Shown here: positions 14,213 to 21,549 of the stretch, piece after piece
Layout of the letters: every line of letters begins with the position of its first letter
How positions within the stretch are numbered: position 1 is the first letter of the stretch
Origin: Deltaproteobacteria bacterium
GTDB taxonomy: Bacteria > Desulfobacterota_C > Deferrisomatia > Deferrisomatales > JACRMM01
Direction of reading: 5' to 3'
Assembly: GCA_016218905.1 (NCBI GenBank)
Contig: JACRCS010000634.1
Coordinates: forward strand, 1 to 25,531
Length of the DNA: 25,531 nt
Position numbers and translations under genes: made by a program
Notes under the pieces: model-generated
The model's database searches: none
Told to the model about the DNA's origin: nothing
The model's input: only the letters and a program-made list of their open reading frames with translations

Positions 14213-15433
14213 ATGAGGGACGTCGCAGTAGTCGGAATCGGAATGACGCAGTTCGGGAAGCTCGCGGAACGCTCGGGAAAGGACCTCGTCCGCGAAGCGG
14301 TGGAGGCGGCACTCACCGACGCGGGCGTCGCGAGGAGCGAGCTCCAGGCCGCGTACGTGGGCAACTCCATGGCCGGACTGCTCTGGGGACAGGAGTCCAT
14401 TCGCGGACAGGTGGTCCTCTCGGCGATGGGCATCGACACCATCCCCATCTTCAACGTCGAAAACGCCTGCGCGAGCTCATCGACCGCGTTCCACCTGGCC
14501 TGGCTCGGGGTGGCCTCGGGGCAGTACGACCGGGTGCTCGCGGTCGGCTACGAGAAACTCTACCACCCGGACAAGCAGAGGTCCTTCCAGGCTCTCGCGA
14601 GCGCGATCGACGTGGAGAACGGGAGCACGTTCTTGCGCGACTTCGCGGCCCGCCAGGGCGTGACCGACGTCGAGTTCCCCGAGGGGGGCGGCCGGGACCG
14701 CAGCATCTTCATGGACATGTACTCCCTCTGGGTCCGCCCCTATATGAAGCGTTACGGGCTGACCCAGGAACACTTCGCCCGTCTTTCCGTCAAGAGCCAC
14801 CGCAACGCCGCGAAGAATCCCCGGGCTCAGTACCGCAAAGAAGTGACCCTCGAGGAGGTACTCGGCTCCGGGGAGATCGTCTTCCCTCTCACCCGAATGA
14901 TGTGCGCGCCGATCGGCGACGGCGCGGCCGCAGCGATCCTCTGCTCCAAGGAGCAGGCCGCGCGCCTGACGACGTCGCCGGTCTGGGTAGCCGCCTCCGC
15001 CGTCGCGAGCGGGTCCCTCGGCTCCGAGGGCGAGGCCGTGGCCGAGCGGCTCGCGCCCCGAGCCTACGACCAGGCCGGCATTGGTCCGGCGGACATCGAC
15101 GTGATCGAGGTCCACGACGCTGCCGCGCCGTCCGAGATCATGGCGCTGATCCAGGTCGGCCTATGCCCCGGGGAAGAGGCGGGCCGCTGGATCGAGGAGG
15201 GCCGGTTGGACCTAGGGGGGGCGCTGCCCACCAACCCCTCGGGCGGGCTCCAGAGCAAGGGCCACCCGGTCGGAGCGACGGGGCTCGGGCAGATCCACGA
15301 GATCGTCAGCCAGCTCAGGGGCACGTCGGGCGAGCGCCAGGTCTCCGGGTGCCGGGTAGGCATGACCCAGAACGGGGGCGGCATTCTCGGCGCCGACGCC
15401 GCGGCCATGTGCCTGCACATCTTCAACCGGTAG
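14213..15433 (+). CDS. SCP2-type thiolase family enzyme
   Basis: 406 residues from ATG 14213 (RBS GGAAGGGG; an in-frame upstream ATG at 14102 adds non-conserved sequence). Thiolase features in order: DVAVVGIGMTQFGK; FNVENACASSSTAFHLAW with nucleophile Cys86; PLTRMMCAPIGDGAAAAILCS; EVHDAAAPSE with His301; GGLQSKGHPVGATGLGQIHE with His351; and a C-terminal VGMTQNGGG in place of the classical CxG. This is the SCP2/lipid-transfer thiolase pattern, used for thiolytic cleavage of branched or steroid-type 3-oxoacyl-CoA esters. First gene of the catabolic block, divergent from the LuxR regulator. Unlike the paralogue at 9996-11054 it keeps both Cys and His, so real thiolase activity is likely. Substrate unknown. 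Confidence 0.9.
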   Translation: MRDVAVVGIGMTQFGKLAERSGKDLVREAVEAALTDAGVARSELQAAYVGNSMAGLLWGQESIRGQVVLSAMGIDTIPIFNVENACASSSTAFHLAWLGVASGQYDRVLAVGYEKLYHPDKQRSFQALASAIDVENGSTFLRDFAARQGVTDVEFPEGGGRDRSIFMDMYSLWVRPYMKRYGLTQEHFARLSVKSHRNAAKNPRAQYRKEVTLEEVLGSGEIVFPLTRMMCAPIGDGAAAAILCSKEQAARLTTSPVWVAASAVASGSLGSEGEAVAERLAPRAYDQAGIGPADIDVIEVHDAAAPSEIMALIQVGLCPGEEAGRWIEEGRLDLGGALPTNPSGGLQSKGHPVGATGLGQIHEIVSQLRGTSGERQVSGCRVGMTQNGGGILGADAAAMCLHIFNR

Positions 15434-15439
15434 GCGAAA

Positions 15440-15457
15440 CGAGCGGACCGAGCGGAC
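15440..15457. repeat. 9-bp tandem repeat CGAGCGGAC
   Basis: CGAGCGGAC occurs twice without spacer in the 88-bp gap between the thiolase and acyl-CoA dehydrogenase genes. No function is evident. Confidence 0.3.
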
Positions 15458-15521
15458 TGGCTGGACGACCCTCCAACGCGCCACAGGGTCCACGGCCTTA
15501 GGAGAACGGAAGGAGAAAAGC

Positions 15522-16787
15522 ATGCCGTACTTCGACGTGAACCTGGAGCTCACCAGCGAAGACAAGATGATCCGGGACGCAGCCCACAAGTTCGCGGCCG
15601 AGGTGATGCGGCCGATCGCCCGGCAGATCGACCGGATGCCGGCCCAGGAAGCTGTCGCGGACGGCTCTCCGCTCTGGGGCTTCGTCAAGCAGGGCTACCA
15701 GCTCGGCTACCACAAGGCCCTCTTTCCCGAAGCCGTTGGCGGCCTCGGCTTCACCTCGCTCCAGGGCCACATCCTCTCCGAGGAGCTCGTCTGGGGAGGG
15801 CTGGGTTTGGCCGGCGTGCTCCTTCTCGCTAGCTGGCCCTATTTCAAGCTCGCCCAGACCGGCCGGCAGGACCTGATTGAAGAGTTCGTCGCCCCGTTCT
15901 GCGCCTGCGACGACGGAAGCATGACGGGCGCCTGGGCGATCATCGAACCGGACCGGGGCTCGGACCAGCTGAGCCAGGGCGAGGACTACTACCGCGACCC
16001 CAAGATCACCTGCCGCGTGCGGGCCGTCCGGGACGGGAGCCACTGGGTGATCAGCGGCCAGAAGGCGGCCTGGGTCTCCTGCGGCCCGACGGCCACCCAC
16101 GTCATGCTCAACGTCCAGATCGACGGCTCCCGCGGTCTGGCGGGAGGCGGTGTGTGCTTCCTGCCGCTCAACCTCGACGGCGTCTCCCGCGGAAAGGCCC
16201 TGGAGAAGGTCGGCCAGCGCGACCTGCCCCAAGGGGAGCTCTACTTCGACGAGGTCCGAATCCCGGATCGCTGGATGTTCGTGCGGTCCGAGGGCTACGC
16301 CGACTGGGTCACGAACAACCTCGGCTTCGGCAACGCGGCGATGACGCTCTTCGCGATCGGGCTCGCCCGGGCGGCGTTCGAAGAGGCCCTCGGCTACGCG
16401 AAGGAGCGCGTCCAGGGGGGTAAGCCCCTCATCGAGCACTGGTACACGAAGATGCGGATCGGCCGGATGTTCGGGAAGGTGGAGGCCATCCGAGCCACGA
16501 GCCGAGCGGTCTGGAACCTGAATACCAGGATCTACCCGCCGGCGCCCGAGTACTCCTTCGCGGCCAAGGCCGTCTGCACCGAGCTCGCCCGCGACGTGAT
16601 CGACGAGGCGGTCCAGGTCCACGGGGCGAACGGCCTGACCAAGGAGTACTACATCGAAAAGCTCTGGAGGGACTCCCGGGCGCTCACCATCGAAGACGGA
16701 GAGAACGACGTCCTCTGCCGCTCGGCCGGGCACCTGGTGAAGGAGCTCTACCCAAGGCCGCAGGGCAGCGTCAACCAGGTCGGGTGA
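15522..16787 (+). CDS. Acyl-CoA dehydrogenase, divergent subgroup
   Basis: 421 residues from ATG 15522 with AAGGAGA upstream. N-terminal helical domain (LTSEDKMIRDAAHKFAAEVM, FPEAVGGLGF, LSEELVWGGLGLAG). The FAD/substrate motif appears as GAWAIIEPDRGSD (normally ALTEPxxGSD), followed by an extra stretch (LSQGEDYYRDPKITCRVRAV) and SGQKAAWVSCGPTATHVML. C-terminal helices carry AVQVHGANGLTKEYYIEKLWRDSRAL. The catalytic-base motif reads LTIEDGENDVL, with Glu391 where YEGT is usual. The residue is therefore kept but the surrounding loop is altered. Family members oxidise acyl-CoA to 2-enoyl-CoA with electrons to ETF; the atypical motifs suggest an unusual, perhaps cyclic or side-chain substrate. 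It may work alone or pair with the dehydrogenase at 23586, as steroid ACADs can be heteromeric; that pairing is speculative given the distance. Confidence 0.9.
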   Translation: MPYFDVNLELTSEDKMIRDAAHKFAAEVMRPIARQIDRMPAQEAVADGSPLWGFVKQGYQLGYHKALFPEAVGGLGFTSLQGHILSEELVWGGLGLAGVLLLASWPYFKLAQTGRQDLIEEFVAPFCACDDGSMTGAWAIIEPDRGSDQLSQGEDYYRDPKITCRVRAVRDGSHWVISGQKAAWVSCGPTATHVMLNVQIDGSRGLAGGGVCFLPLNLDGVSRGKALEKVGQRDLPQGELYFDEVRIPDRWMFVRSEGYADWVTNNLGFGNAAMTLFAIGLARAAFEEALGYAKERVQGGKPLIEHWYTKMRIGRMFGKVEAIRATSRAVWNLNTRIYPPAPEYSFAAKAVCTELARDVIDEAVQVHGANGLTKEYYIEKLWRDSRALTIEDGENDVLCRSAGHLVKELYPRPQGSVNQVG

Positions 16788-16848
16788 AGCGTCCGACCTC
16801 TCTCGACCCCAGACGAAACAAAGGCAGCACCCGATCGGAGGCCACGCC

Positions 16849-17337
16849 ATGGACAAGCTCCAGGAGCTCTACGACCTCGAGATGATCAAGCAGCTCAAGG
16901 CCAAGTACTGCTACTACGTGGACGAGTACTGGGCCGATCCCTCGAACTTCGACCGCCTGATGGCGGAGGTCTTCCTCGACGACGAGAAGCTGGATTTCGA
17001 CTTCGGCCCCTTCGGACACTTCCGCGGCCGCAAAGAGGTCGAGGGCTTCTACAGGGCCGTGGTCCTCGACATCCTCTCCTTCTCGCAGCACCTGATCCAC
17101 AGCCCCCTGATCCGCCTCGCCAACGAGACGGAGGCGACCGGCCGGTGGCACTTCCTCGTCCCCTGCACCTTCCGCAACACGGGTGAGGCGACCTGGCTCT
17201 CCGGCACGTACCACGAGGAGTACGAGAAGCGCGGCGGCAACTGGTACATCCGGAAGATCCGGGTGGCCTGGCTCTTCTCGACCCCTCATCTCGAGGGTTG
17301 GGTGCGCAAGAACCTTCTGGCTCCGCGGCCGGAGTAG
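16849..17337 (+). CDS. SnoaL/NTF2-fold protein C
   Basis: 162 residues, GGAGG 8 nt before ATG 16849. NTF2-like pattern: LKAKYCYYVDEYW (Tyr20, Asp25), LDFDFGPFGHFRGRKEVEGFY, FSQHLIHSPLIRLA (His81, with Ser85 where protein B has Asn), ATGRWHFLVPCTF, GTYHEEYEKRGGNWYIRKIRV. It is a paralogue of protein B at 2163-2645, with the same motif order and length. Placed between an acyl-CoA dehydrogenase and the DUF2148 pair, it may act as hydratase, dehydratase or isomerase on the enoyl or keto intermediate. No separate enoyl-CoA hydratase is encoded in the block, which makes such a role attractive. No direct evidence. Confidence 0.85.
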   Translation: MDKLQELYDLEMIKQLKAKYCYYVDEYWADPSNFDRLMAEVFLDDEKLDFDFGPFGHFRGRKEVEGFYRAVVLDILSFSQHLIHSPLIRLANETEATGRWHFLVPCTFRNTGEATWLSGTYHEEYEKRGGNWYIRKIRVAWLFSTPHLEGWVRKNLLAPRPE

Positions 17338-17347
17338 GAGAGATCCC

Positions 17348-18136
17348 ATGCCGAGAGTGCACACCAACGAGTTCCCGTGGCACGCGCCGTCGGACGCCAA
17401 CCGGCGGGAGAACGCGGTCGCGGCCGCGAAGCTCATGATGAACGCGGCCCACACCGCTCCCTGCGCCGGCGGCGTCGACCACGTCGAATGCGAGCTCCTG
17501 TGGGGGGAGGCCGAGCAGGAGGCGCTCGCCGAGAAGATGGAAGAGCTCTCCCACCTGCCGGGCTACGAGCGCCTGCAAGAGCGCTATCAGACCGAGGCCG
17601 TGATGGTCCGTGAGGCCGACTGCGTGCTCCTGATCGGCGACTTCCGGGCCCGCAACAGCCCCTTCGACGCGGACTGCGGGCTCTGCGGCGGCCCCAAGGG
17701 TTGCAGCTACGTCTACTCCCGGCGCCGGGCGGCCATGGGCCAGATCGACCACACCGACAAGAGTCTGGCGAAGACGCCGATCGACGGTCCCCTCTGCCAG
17801 CTCCACATCCACGACCTCGGCTACAACGTGGGCTCCGCCCTCTGGGCGGCGCGCAGCTTGATGGTGGACGCGAGGCCCTTCATGACCGTGGGCGTCGCTG
17901 CCTCCCGGCTCGGCTACTGCGGGAAGTCGGCGCTGGTCGTCGGGGTGTGCGTCGCGGCGAGCGCGAAAAACCCCTTCGTCGACACCCACGCCAAGTACGC
18001 GCACATGAACATGCGCCGGGTGGTCGACTCGGCCCGGCGCCACTACATCATCACCCGGCAGTTCGGCCTGGACTACCGGCTGAACCCGGGCGGGAAGTCC
18101 CTTCCCCCCCGCGACAGGGAAGAGGAGGAGGGCTAG
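17348..18136 (+). CDS. DUF2148 ferredoxin-like Cys-rich protein A
   Basis: 262 residues. ATG 17348 lies 10 bp after the previous stop, with TAGGAGAG as RBS; longer in-frame starts fall inside the NTF2 gene. N-terminal helix (AVAAAKLMMNAAHTAPCAGGVDH), then ADCVLLIGDF, the Cys motif DADCGLCGGPKGC (Cys110, Cys113, Cys119), GPLCQLHIHDLGYNVGSAL (Cys150), a VDARPFMTVGVAASRLG segment and a final KNPFVDTHAKY. This is the layout of DUF2148 proteins, annotated as containing a ferredoxin-like domain: CxxCG, then GPxCxxxxxDLGxxxG, then N/A-R-xM and KNxFxD. The four Cys could ligate an Fe-S cluster. Function is not established for the family. The acidic tail (REEEEG) is poorly conserved. The next gene encodes a related protein 3 bp downstream, so the two probably form a complex. 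Redox, sulphur or radical chemistry is conceivable. Confidence 0.85.
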   Translation: MPRVHTNEFPWHAPSDANRRENAVAAAKLMMNAAHTAPCAGGVDHVECELLWGEAEQEALAEKMEELSHLPGYERLQERYQTEAVMVREADCVLLIGDFRARNSPFDADCGLCGGPKGCSYVYSRRRAAMGQIDHTDKSLAKTPIDGPLCQLHIHDLGYNVGSALWAARSLMVDARPFMTVGVAASRLGYCGKSALVVGVCVAASAKNPFVDTHAKYAHMNMRRVVDSARRHYIITRQFGLDYRLNPGGKSLPPRDREEEEG

Positions 18137-18139
18137 GCC

Positions 18140-19024
18140 ATGGCCATGCTCGACGGAAAGTGCTTCGCGGACGAACGGCTGCTCGACGCCGCCGGACACG
18201 TCCTCCACGCCTACTACAGGGCCCCTCTGGTGACGGGCCGTCTGCCTCTGAAGGCCGTCGTCCTCACCGGTGAGCACCTCGACCCGGTGATCGAGCTGGT
18301 GGAGCGGATGGACCAGAAGCTCGACGGCGCGGCCAAGGACCTCTTCTTTCCGCTCTACGTGGACCACATGTGTCTGAAGGTGGCGCGGGAGGAGGGCTAC
18401 TCCCCGGTGGTGGTCTCGATGGGCGCCGACTACACCCATGCCGATCTGGGCTGGGACTGCGGCGCGTGCGGTTTCGCCACCTGCGGCGAGTACGCGAGGT
18501 ACGCCAAGGACAACACGGGCATGGGCGCCCTCTGCGCCGGCCCCTCCTGCGCGTGGAAGGCCCTCGACCACGGCATCGCGGTGGACTATGCCTGCGCGGC
18601 GGCCCACGAGCTCTCGGTGGAAAACCGCATCCTGAGCACGATCGGGCTCGTGACGATGGTCCTCGGGTATCTCGAGGGTGTGAGCGCCACCTGGGCCTTG
18701 GCCCTCGGCCCGCAGGTGGAGACCTGGTGGTACAGCCGGCCGTCCCTCAAGAAGTGGATGGACCCGGCCATGCTCGACGGGATGCTCCGGAAGAACTACG
18801 CGAACCACTTCCAGATGTTCAGCACCAAGCTCAGGCCGCGGGTGAAGAAGGACGGCCGCTGGTGGGAGGAGAAGCCGGAGTACGTGCTCGGCATTGGGCC
18901 GGACGAGGAATACGGCAGGTTCCAGCAGCAGGTCGTTGGAGCGCTCTTCGAAAGCATCGGCGAGGTGCGCCCGAAGGTCCAAGCGCTCCTCTCCGCGGCA
19001 AAGTCGAAGGAGGTGCGCTCATGA
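18140..19024 (+). CDS. DUF2148-like Cys-rich protein B
   Basis: 294 residues, ATG 18140 after AGGAGGAGG, 3 bp past the stop of protein A. N-terminal half has an alpha/beta part (GRLPLKAVVLTGEHLDPVIEL, SPVVVSMGADY). The Cys motif is LGWDCGACGFATCGEY (Cys107, Cys110, Cys115), followed by CAGPSCAWKALDHGIAVDYA (Cys132, Cys137) and VENRILSTIGLVTMVLGYLEG, the same DUF2148 signature as protein A but with CxxCGFxTC closer to the family norm. The C-terminal part (ETWWYSRPSLKKWMD to KEVRS) is helical and Trp-rich and has no counterpart in A. Likely a second Fe-S subunit. It overlaps the CoA ligase gene by 4 bp (ATGA). The tight A-B-ligase coupling suggests these proteins act on the newly formed CoA ester or in its activation. 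Reaction unknown. Confidence 0.85.
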   Translation: MAMLDGKCFADERLLDAAGHVLHAYYRAPLVTGRLPLKAVVLTGEHLDPVIELVERMDQKLDGAAKDLFFPLYVDHMCLKVAREEGYSPVVVSMGADYTHADLGWDCGACGFATCGEYARYAKDNTGMGALCAGPSCAWKALDHGIAVDYACAAAHELSVENRILSTIGLVTMVLGYLEGVSATWALALGPQVETWWYSRPSLKKWMDPAMLDGMLRKNYANHFQMFSTKLRPRVKKDGRWWEEKPEYVLGIGPDEEYGRFQQQVVGALFESIGEVRPKVQALLSAAKSKEVRS

Positions 19025-20388
19025 GCGAGGACCGAGCCTACTTCAATCCCGAGATCGAACCCCTGCTGAACACCCCCAAGATCCGGGAGCTCCAGTGGGA
19101 GAAGCTCCAGCACGCGATCCGGTACGCCTACGAGAACGTGCCCTTCGATCGGGAGCGGATGGATGCGGCGAAGGTGAAGCCGGAGGACGTCCGGTCGCTC
19201 GACGACTACGCGCGGGCCCTCCCGCCCGCCGGCCAGGCCGAGTTCCGCCAGGTCTTCGAGCGCTTCGAGCTCGACATGGACCGGGTGTGGCTCCATCTCT
19301 ACGGGAAGGACAGGGTCGACGACCTGTTCCTCCTGACCACGACCTCGGGAACCACCGGCGTCCCCACGCCGTACCCGGTCTTCCACAAGACCACGCAGAC
19401 CATGTCCGAGCTCTTCGGCCGGATCGGCTGGCGCGCGGGCCTGCGGTCGGGCACGCGGCTCGCGGTCTGCTTCGGTCTCTCGATGCACGCGGCGGGAACG
19501 CCCCACCTCTTCTGGTTCAAAGGCATCCGGGGCCTGACGCTGATCCCGATCGGCGCGGAGGTGGGCACCGAGCGGATGCTCAATTTCATGAAGCTGTTCA
19601 AGGCCAACGCGTTCTCCGGAACGCCGTCGCTGGCCACCCACCTGATCGAGCGGGCGCCGGAGGTGCTCGGGGCACCGGTCGCGACCCTCGGGGTGAAGAC
19701 GCTCTTTTGCGGCGCCGAGCCGGGCGCCGGCATTCCGGAGATCCGCAGCCGCCTCGAGCGGGAGTACGGGGCGGGCGTGTACGACGTGGGCGCTGGCTAC
19801 GGGATCTCCTGCGAGCACCCCGTCTACCAGGGAATGCACTGGATCGCGGACGACTACTGCCTGTACGAGCTCGTCGACCCCGAAACGCTCGAGCCGGTGC
19901 CGCTCGCGCACGGGGCCACCGGGCTCGCCTGCTTCACGCCGCTCCCACCCGAGTCGGGGCTCTTCTTCCACCACCTGCGCTATACCCTGAACGACATTCA
20001 CCAGGTCTTCACCGAGCCGTGCCCCTGCGGGCGCACGGGCTTCCGATACAAGATCGTCGGCCGCTCGGACGATATGCTCAAGGTCAAGGGGGTGCCCGTC
20101 TACCCGGCGGCGATCCAGGGCGTGATCAACGGCTTCGTCCCGAGGGTGACGGGCGCGTTCCGGATCGTGCTCACCGAGAAGCCGCCGCTGGTGATTCCGC
20201 CGCTCAAGCTCAAGGTCGAGCGCGGTGAAGGGGTAGGCGAGGCCGAGCTCGCGGCGCTCGAACGCGAGATCCTCGAGAAGCTCCACGCGATCTGCAAGGT
20301 GAGGCCCGCGATCACCTGGCTCGCGCCGAGCAGCCTCGAGCGCGCGCTCAAGAAGACGCAGATCCTGGAGAAGCAGTACGAAGGCTGA
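19021..20388 (+). CDS. PaaK-like acyl/aryl-CoA ligase
   Basis: 455 residues. ATG 19021 overlaps the preceding stop by 4 bp and has AAGGAGGTG upstream. Adenylate-forming family motifs: TTTSGTTGVPTPYP (P-loop, about residues 107-119), LFCGAEPG (about 228-235), VGAGYGISCEHP (about 257-267), and the hinge GRSDDMLKVKGVPVYP (347-362). EPCPCGRTG (332-340) is the Cys pair seen in phenylacetate-CoA ligase types, possibly metal-binding. Length and motif order match phenylacetate:CoA ligase (PaaK) rather than long FadD-type ligases. The enzyme would activate a carboxylic acid with ATP and CoA in the cytoplasm, the first committed step for whatever the transport block brings in. Substrate may be aromatic, alicyclic or a terpenoid/steroid acid; sequence alone does not decide. 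Confidence 0.9.
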   Translation: MSEDRAYFNPEIEPLLNTPKIRELQWEKLQHAIRYAYENVPFDRERMDAAKVKPEDVRSLDDYARALPPAGQAEFRQVFERFELDMDRVWLHLYGKDRVDDLFLLTTTSGTTGVPTPYPVFHKTTQTMSELFGRIGWRAGLRSGTRLAVCFGLSMHAAGTPHLFWFKGIRGLTLIPIGAEVGTERMLNFMKLFKANAFSGTPSLATHLIERAPEVLGAPVATLGVKTLFCGAEPGAGIPEIRSRLEREYGAGVYDVGAGYGISCEHPVYQGMHWIADDYCLYELVDPETLEPVPLAHGATGLACFTPLPPESGLFFHHLRYTLNDIHQVFTEPCPCGRTGFRYKIVGRSDDMLKVKGVPVYPAAIQGVINGFVPRVTGAFRIVLTEKPPLVIPPLKLKVERGEGVGEAELAALEREILEKLHAICKVRPAITWLAPSSLERALKKTQILEKQYEG

Positions 20389-20410
20389 TGCCGGCCGAGA
20401 GGGGCGAGAG

Positions 20411-21292
20411 ATGACCCAGCGAACCGTCCACTTCTACAGCGAAGGAAGCCGCCTGGAGGGCGACGTCTTCCTGCCCGAGGGGCTCCGAGCGGGCGAGCGG
20501 CGGCCGGGCATCGTGCTCTGCCACGGCTTCACCGGCGTGCGCGAGCTCATCCTGCCGGAGTACGCCCGCGCCTTCGTCGAGGCGGGCTACGTGGCGCTCA
20601 CCTTCGACTACCGGGGCTTCGGCGGGAGCGAGGGCGCGAAGTGGCGCCTGATCCCCCTGGAGCAGGTCGACGACATCCGCAACGCCATCACCTTCCTCCA
20701 GGCCCAGCCAGAGGTCGACCCGGAGCGGATCGGGCTCTGGGGCACGAGCTTCGGCGGCGCGCACGCGCCGTACGTCGCCGGCATCGACTCTCGCGTGGCT
20801 GCGGCGGTTGGCCAGGTCGGCTTCGCCGACGGGGAGGAGTGGATCCGCGCCGGGCGCACCTACAGCGAGAGGCTGGAGCTCACCCGCATCCTCGCCGCCG
20901 ATCGCGCGGGTCGAGTTCTCCGGAACGAGGGGGAAAGCGCGGATCCGTTGGAGCTCGCGCTGCGGGACGCGCAGTCCGCGGCCTTCTTCCCCGAGGCCCT
21001 GAAGATCTTCCCGCAGCTTCGCTGCCGGCTCTCGTGGGAGACCGTCGAGAAGTCTCTCGAGTACAAACCCATCGAGGTGGTCGAGCGGATCGCACCGCGG
21101 GGCCTCCTCCTGATCGGCGCCGAGAAGGACGCGATCTGCCCGATCGAGGGCTACCGGAAGCTTTACGACCGGGCGCGGGAGCCGAAGAAGCTCGCCGTCT
21201 TCCCCGTCGAGCACTTCGAGATGTACACGGGGGAGTGGTTCACGCGCTCCTCCGGGCTCGCGATCGAGTGGTTCGACCGGTTCTTCCGATAG
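20411..21292 (+). CDS. Alpha/beta hydrolase (DLH/peptidase S15-like)
   Basis: 293 residues from ATG 20411, 22 bp after the ligase, RBS GAGGGGCGAGAG. Alpha/beta hydrolase core: PGIVLCHGFTG (oxyanion strand, residues 33-42), VALTFDYRGFGGSEG, GLWGTSFGGAH with nucleophile Ser113, a cap region (about 140-215), LLIGAEKDAICP with Asp240, and VEHFEMY with His268. The full catalytic triad is present. The DYRGFGxS and GTSFGG motifs fit the large dienelactone hydrolase/Xaa-Pro dipeptidase-like group of serine hydrolases. In this context it may hydrolyse a CoA thioester, an ester or a ring-opened beta-diketone intermediate. The exact substrate cannot be read from sequence. Confidence 0.88.
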   Translation: MTQRTVHFYSEGSRLEGDVFLPEGLRAGERRPGIVLCHGFTGVRELILPEYARAFVEAGYVALTFDYRGFGGSEGAKWRLIPLEQVDDIRNAITFLQAQPEVDPERIGLWGTSFGGAHAPYVAGIDSRVAAAVGQVGFADGEEWIRAGRTYSERLELTRILAADRAGRVLRNEGESADPLELALRDAQSAAFFPEALKIFPQLRCRLSWETVEKSLEYKPIEVVERIAPRGLLLIGAEKDAICPIEGYRKLYDRAREPKKLAVFPVEHFEMYTGEWFTRSSGLAIEWFDRFFR

Positions 21293-21549
21293 CAGGCACC
21301 GTTCAGGGTGCGAGGCTCAGCACGCCTCGAGCAGCCAGCCGGCATCGTACCGGTTCTGCTCTCCGGCAACGGCCGAGGCCTGGCCTCTTCCCGAGGCTCC
21401 GGGAGCGCCGACACGCCAGGACCAGATCCTCTCCGGCGTGGAGCAGCCGATGCTCGCGATCGGCCGGGCCGTGTTTCGACGTTTCTCCGTGCTCCTCCGG
21501 ACGAGCCGACGGAGGGCCTTTGGAGTGAGCTCTTTTCCGAGGAGAGGGG
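21293..21549. other. 257-bp spacer in the catabolic block
   Basis: No supported gene on either strand. A small GCACC/GGTGC stem with a 6-nt loop (21296-21311) directly follows the hydrolase stop, and GAGGAGAGGGG before ATG 21550 is the RBS of the next gene. This is the largest gap in the catabolic block, so a separate promoter for the thiolase-SDR-dehydrogenase group may lie here. No clear -35/-10 boxes were recognised. Confidence 0.4.

Noticed and set aside
16895..18982. 695-codon minus-strand frame across the NTF2/DUF2148 genes
   Set aside because: It covers three well-supported plus-strand genes with conserved motifs and RBS; antisense open frames are common at this GC content.
21296..21311. 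GCACC/GGTGC hairpin after the hydrolase as a terminator
   Set aside because: Only 5 bp of stem and no U-tract; genes on both sides appear to belong to one block.
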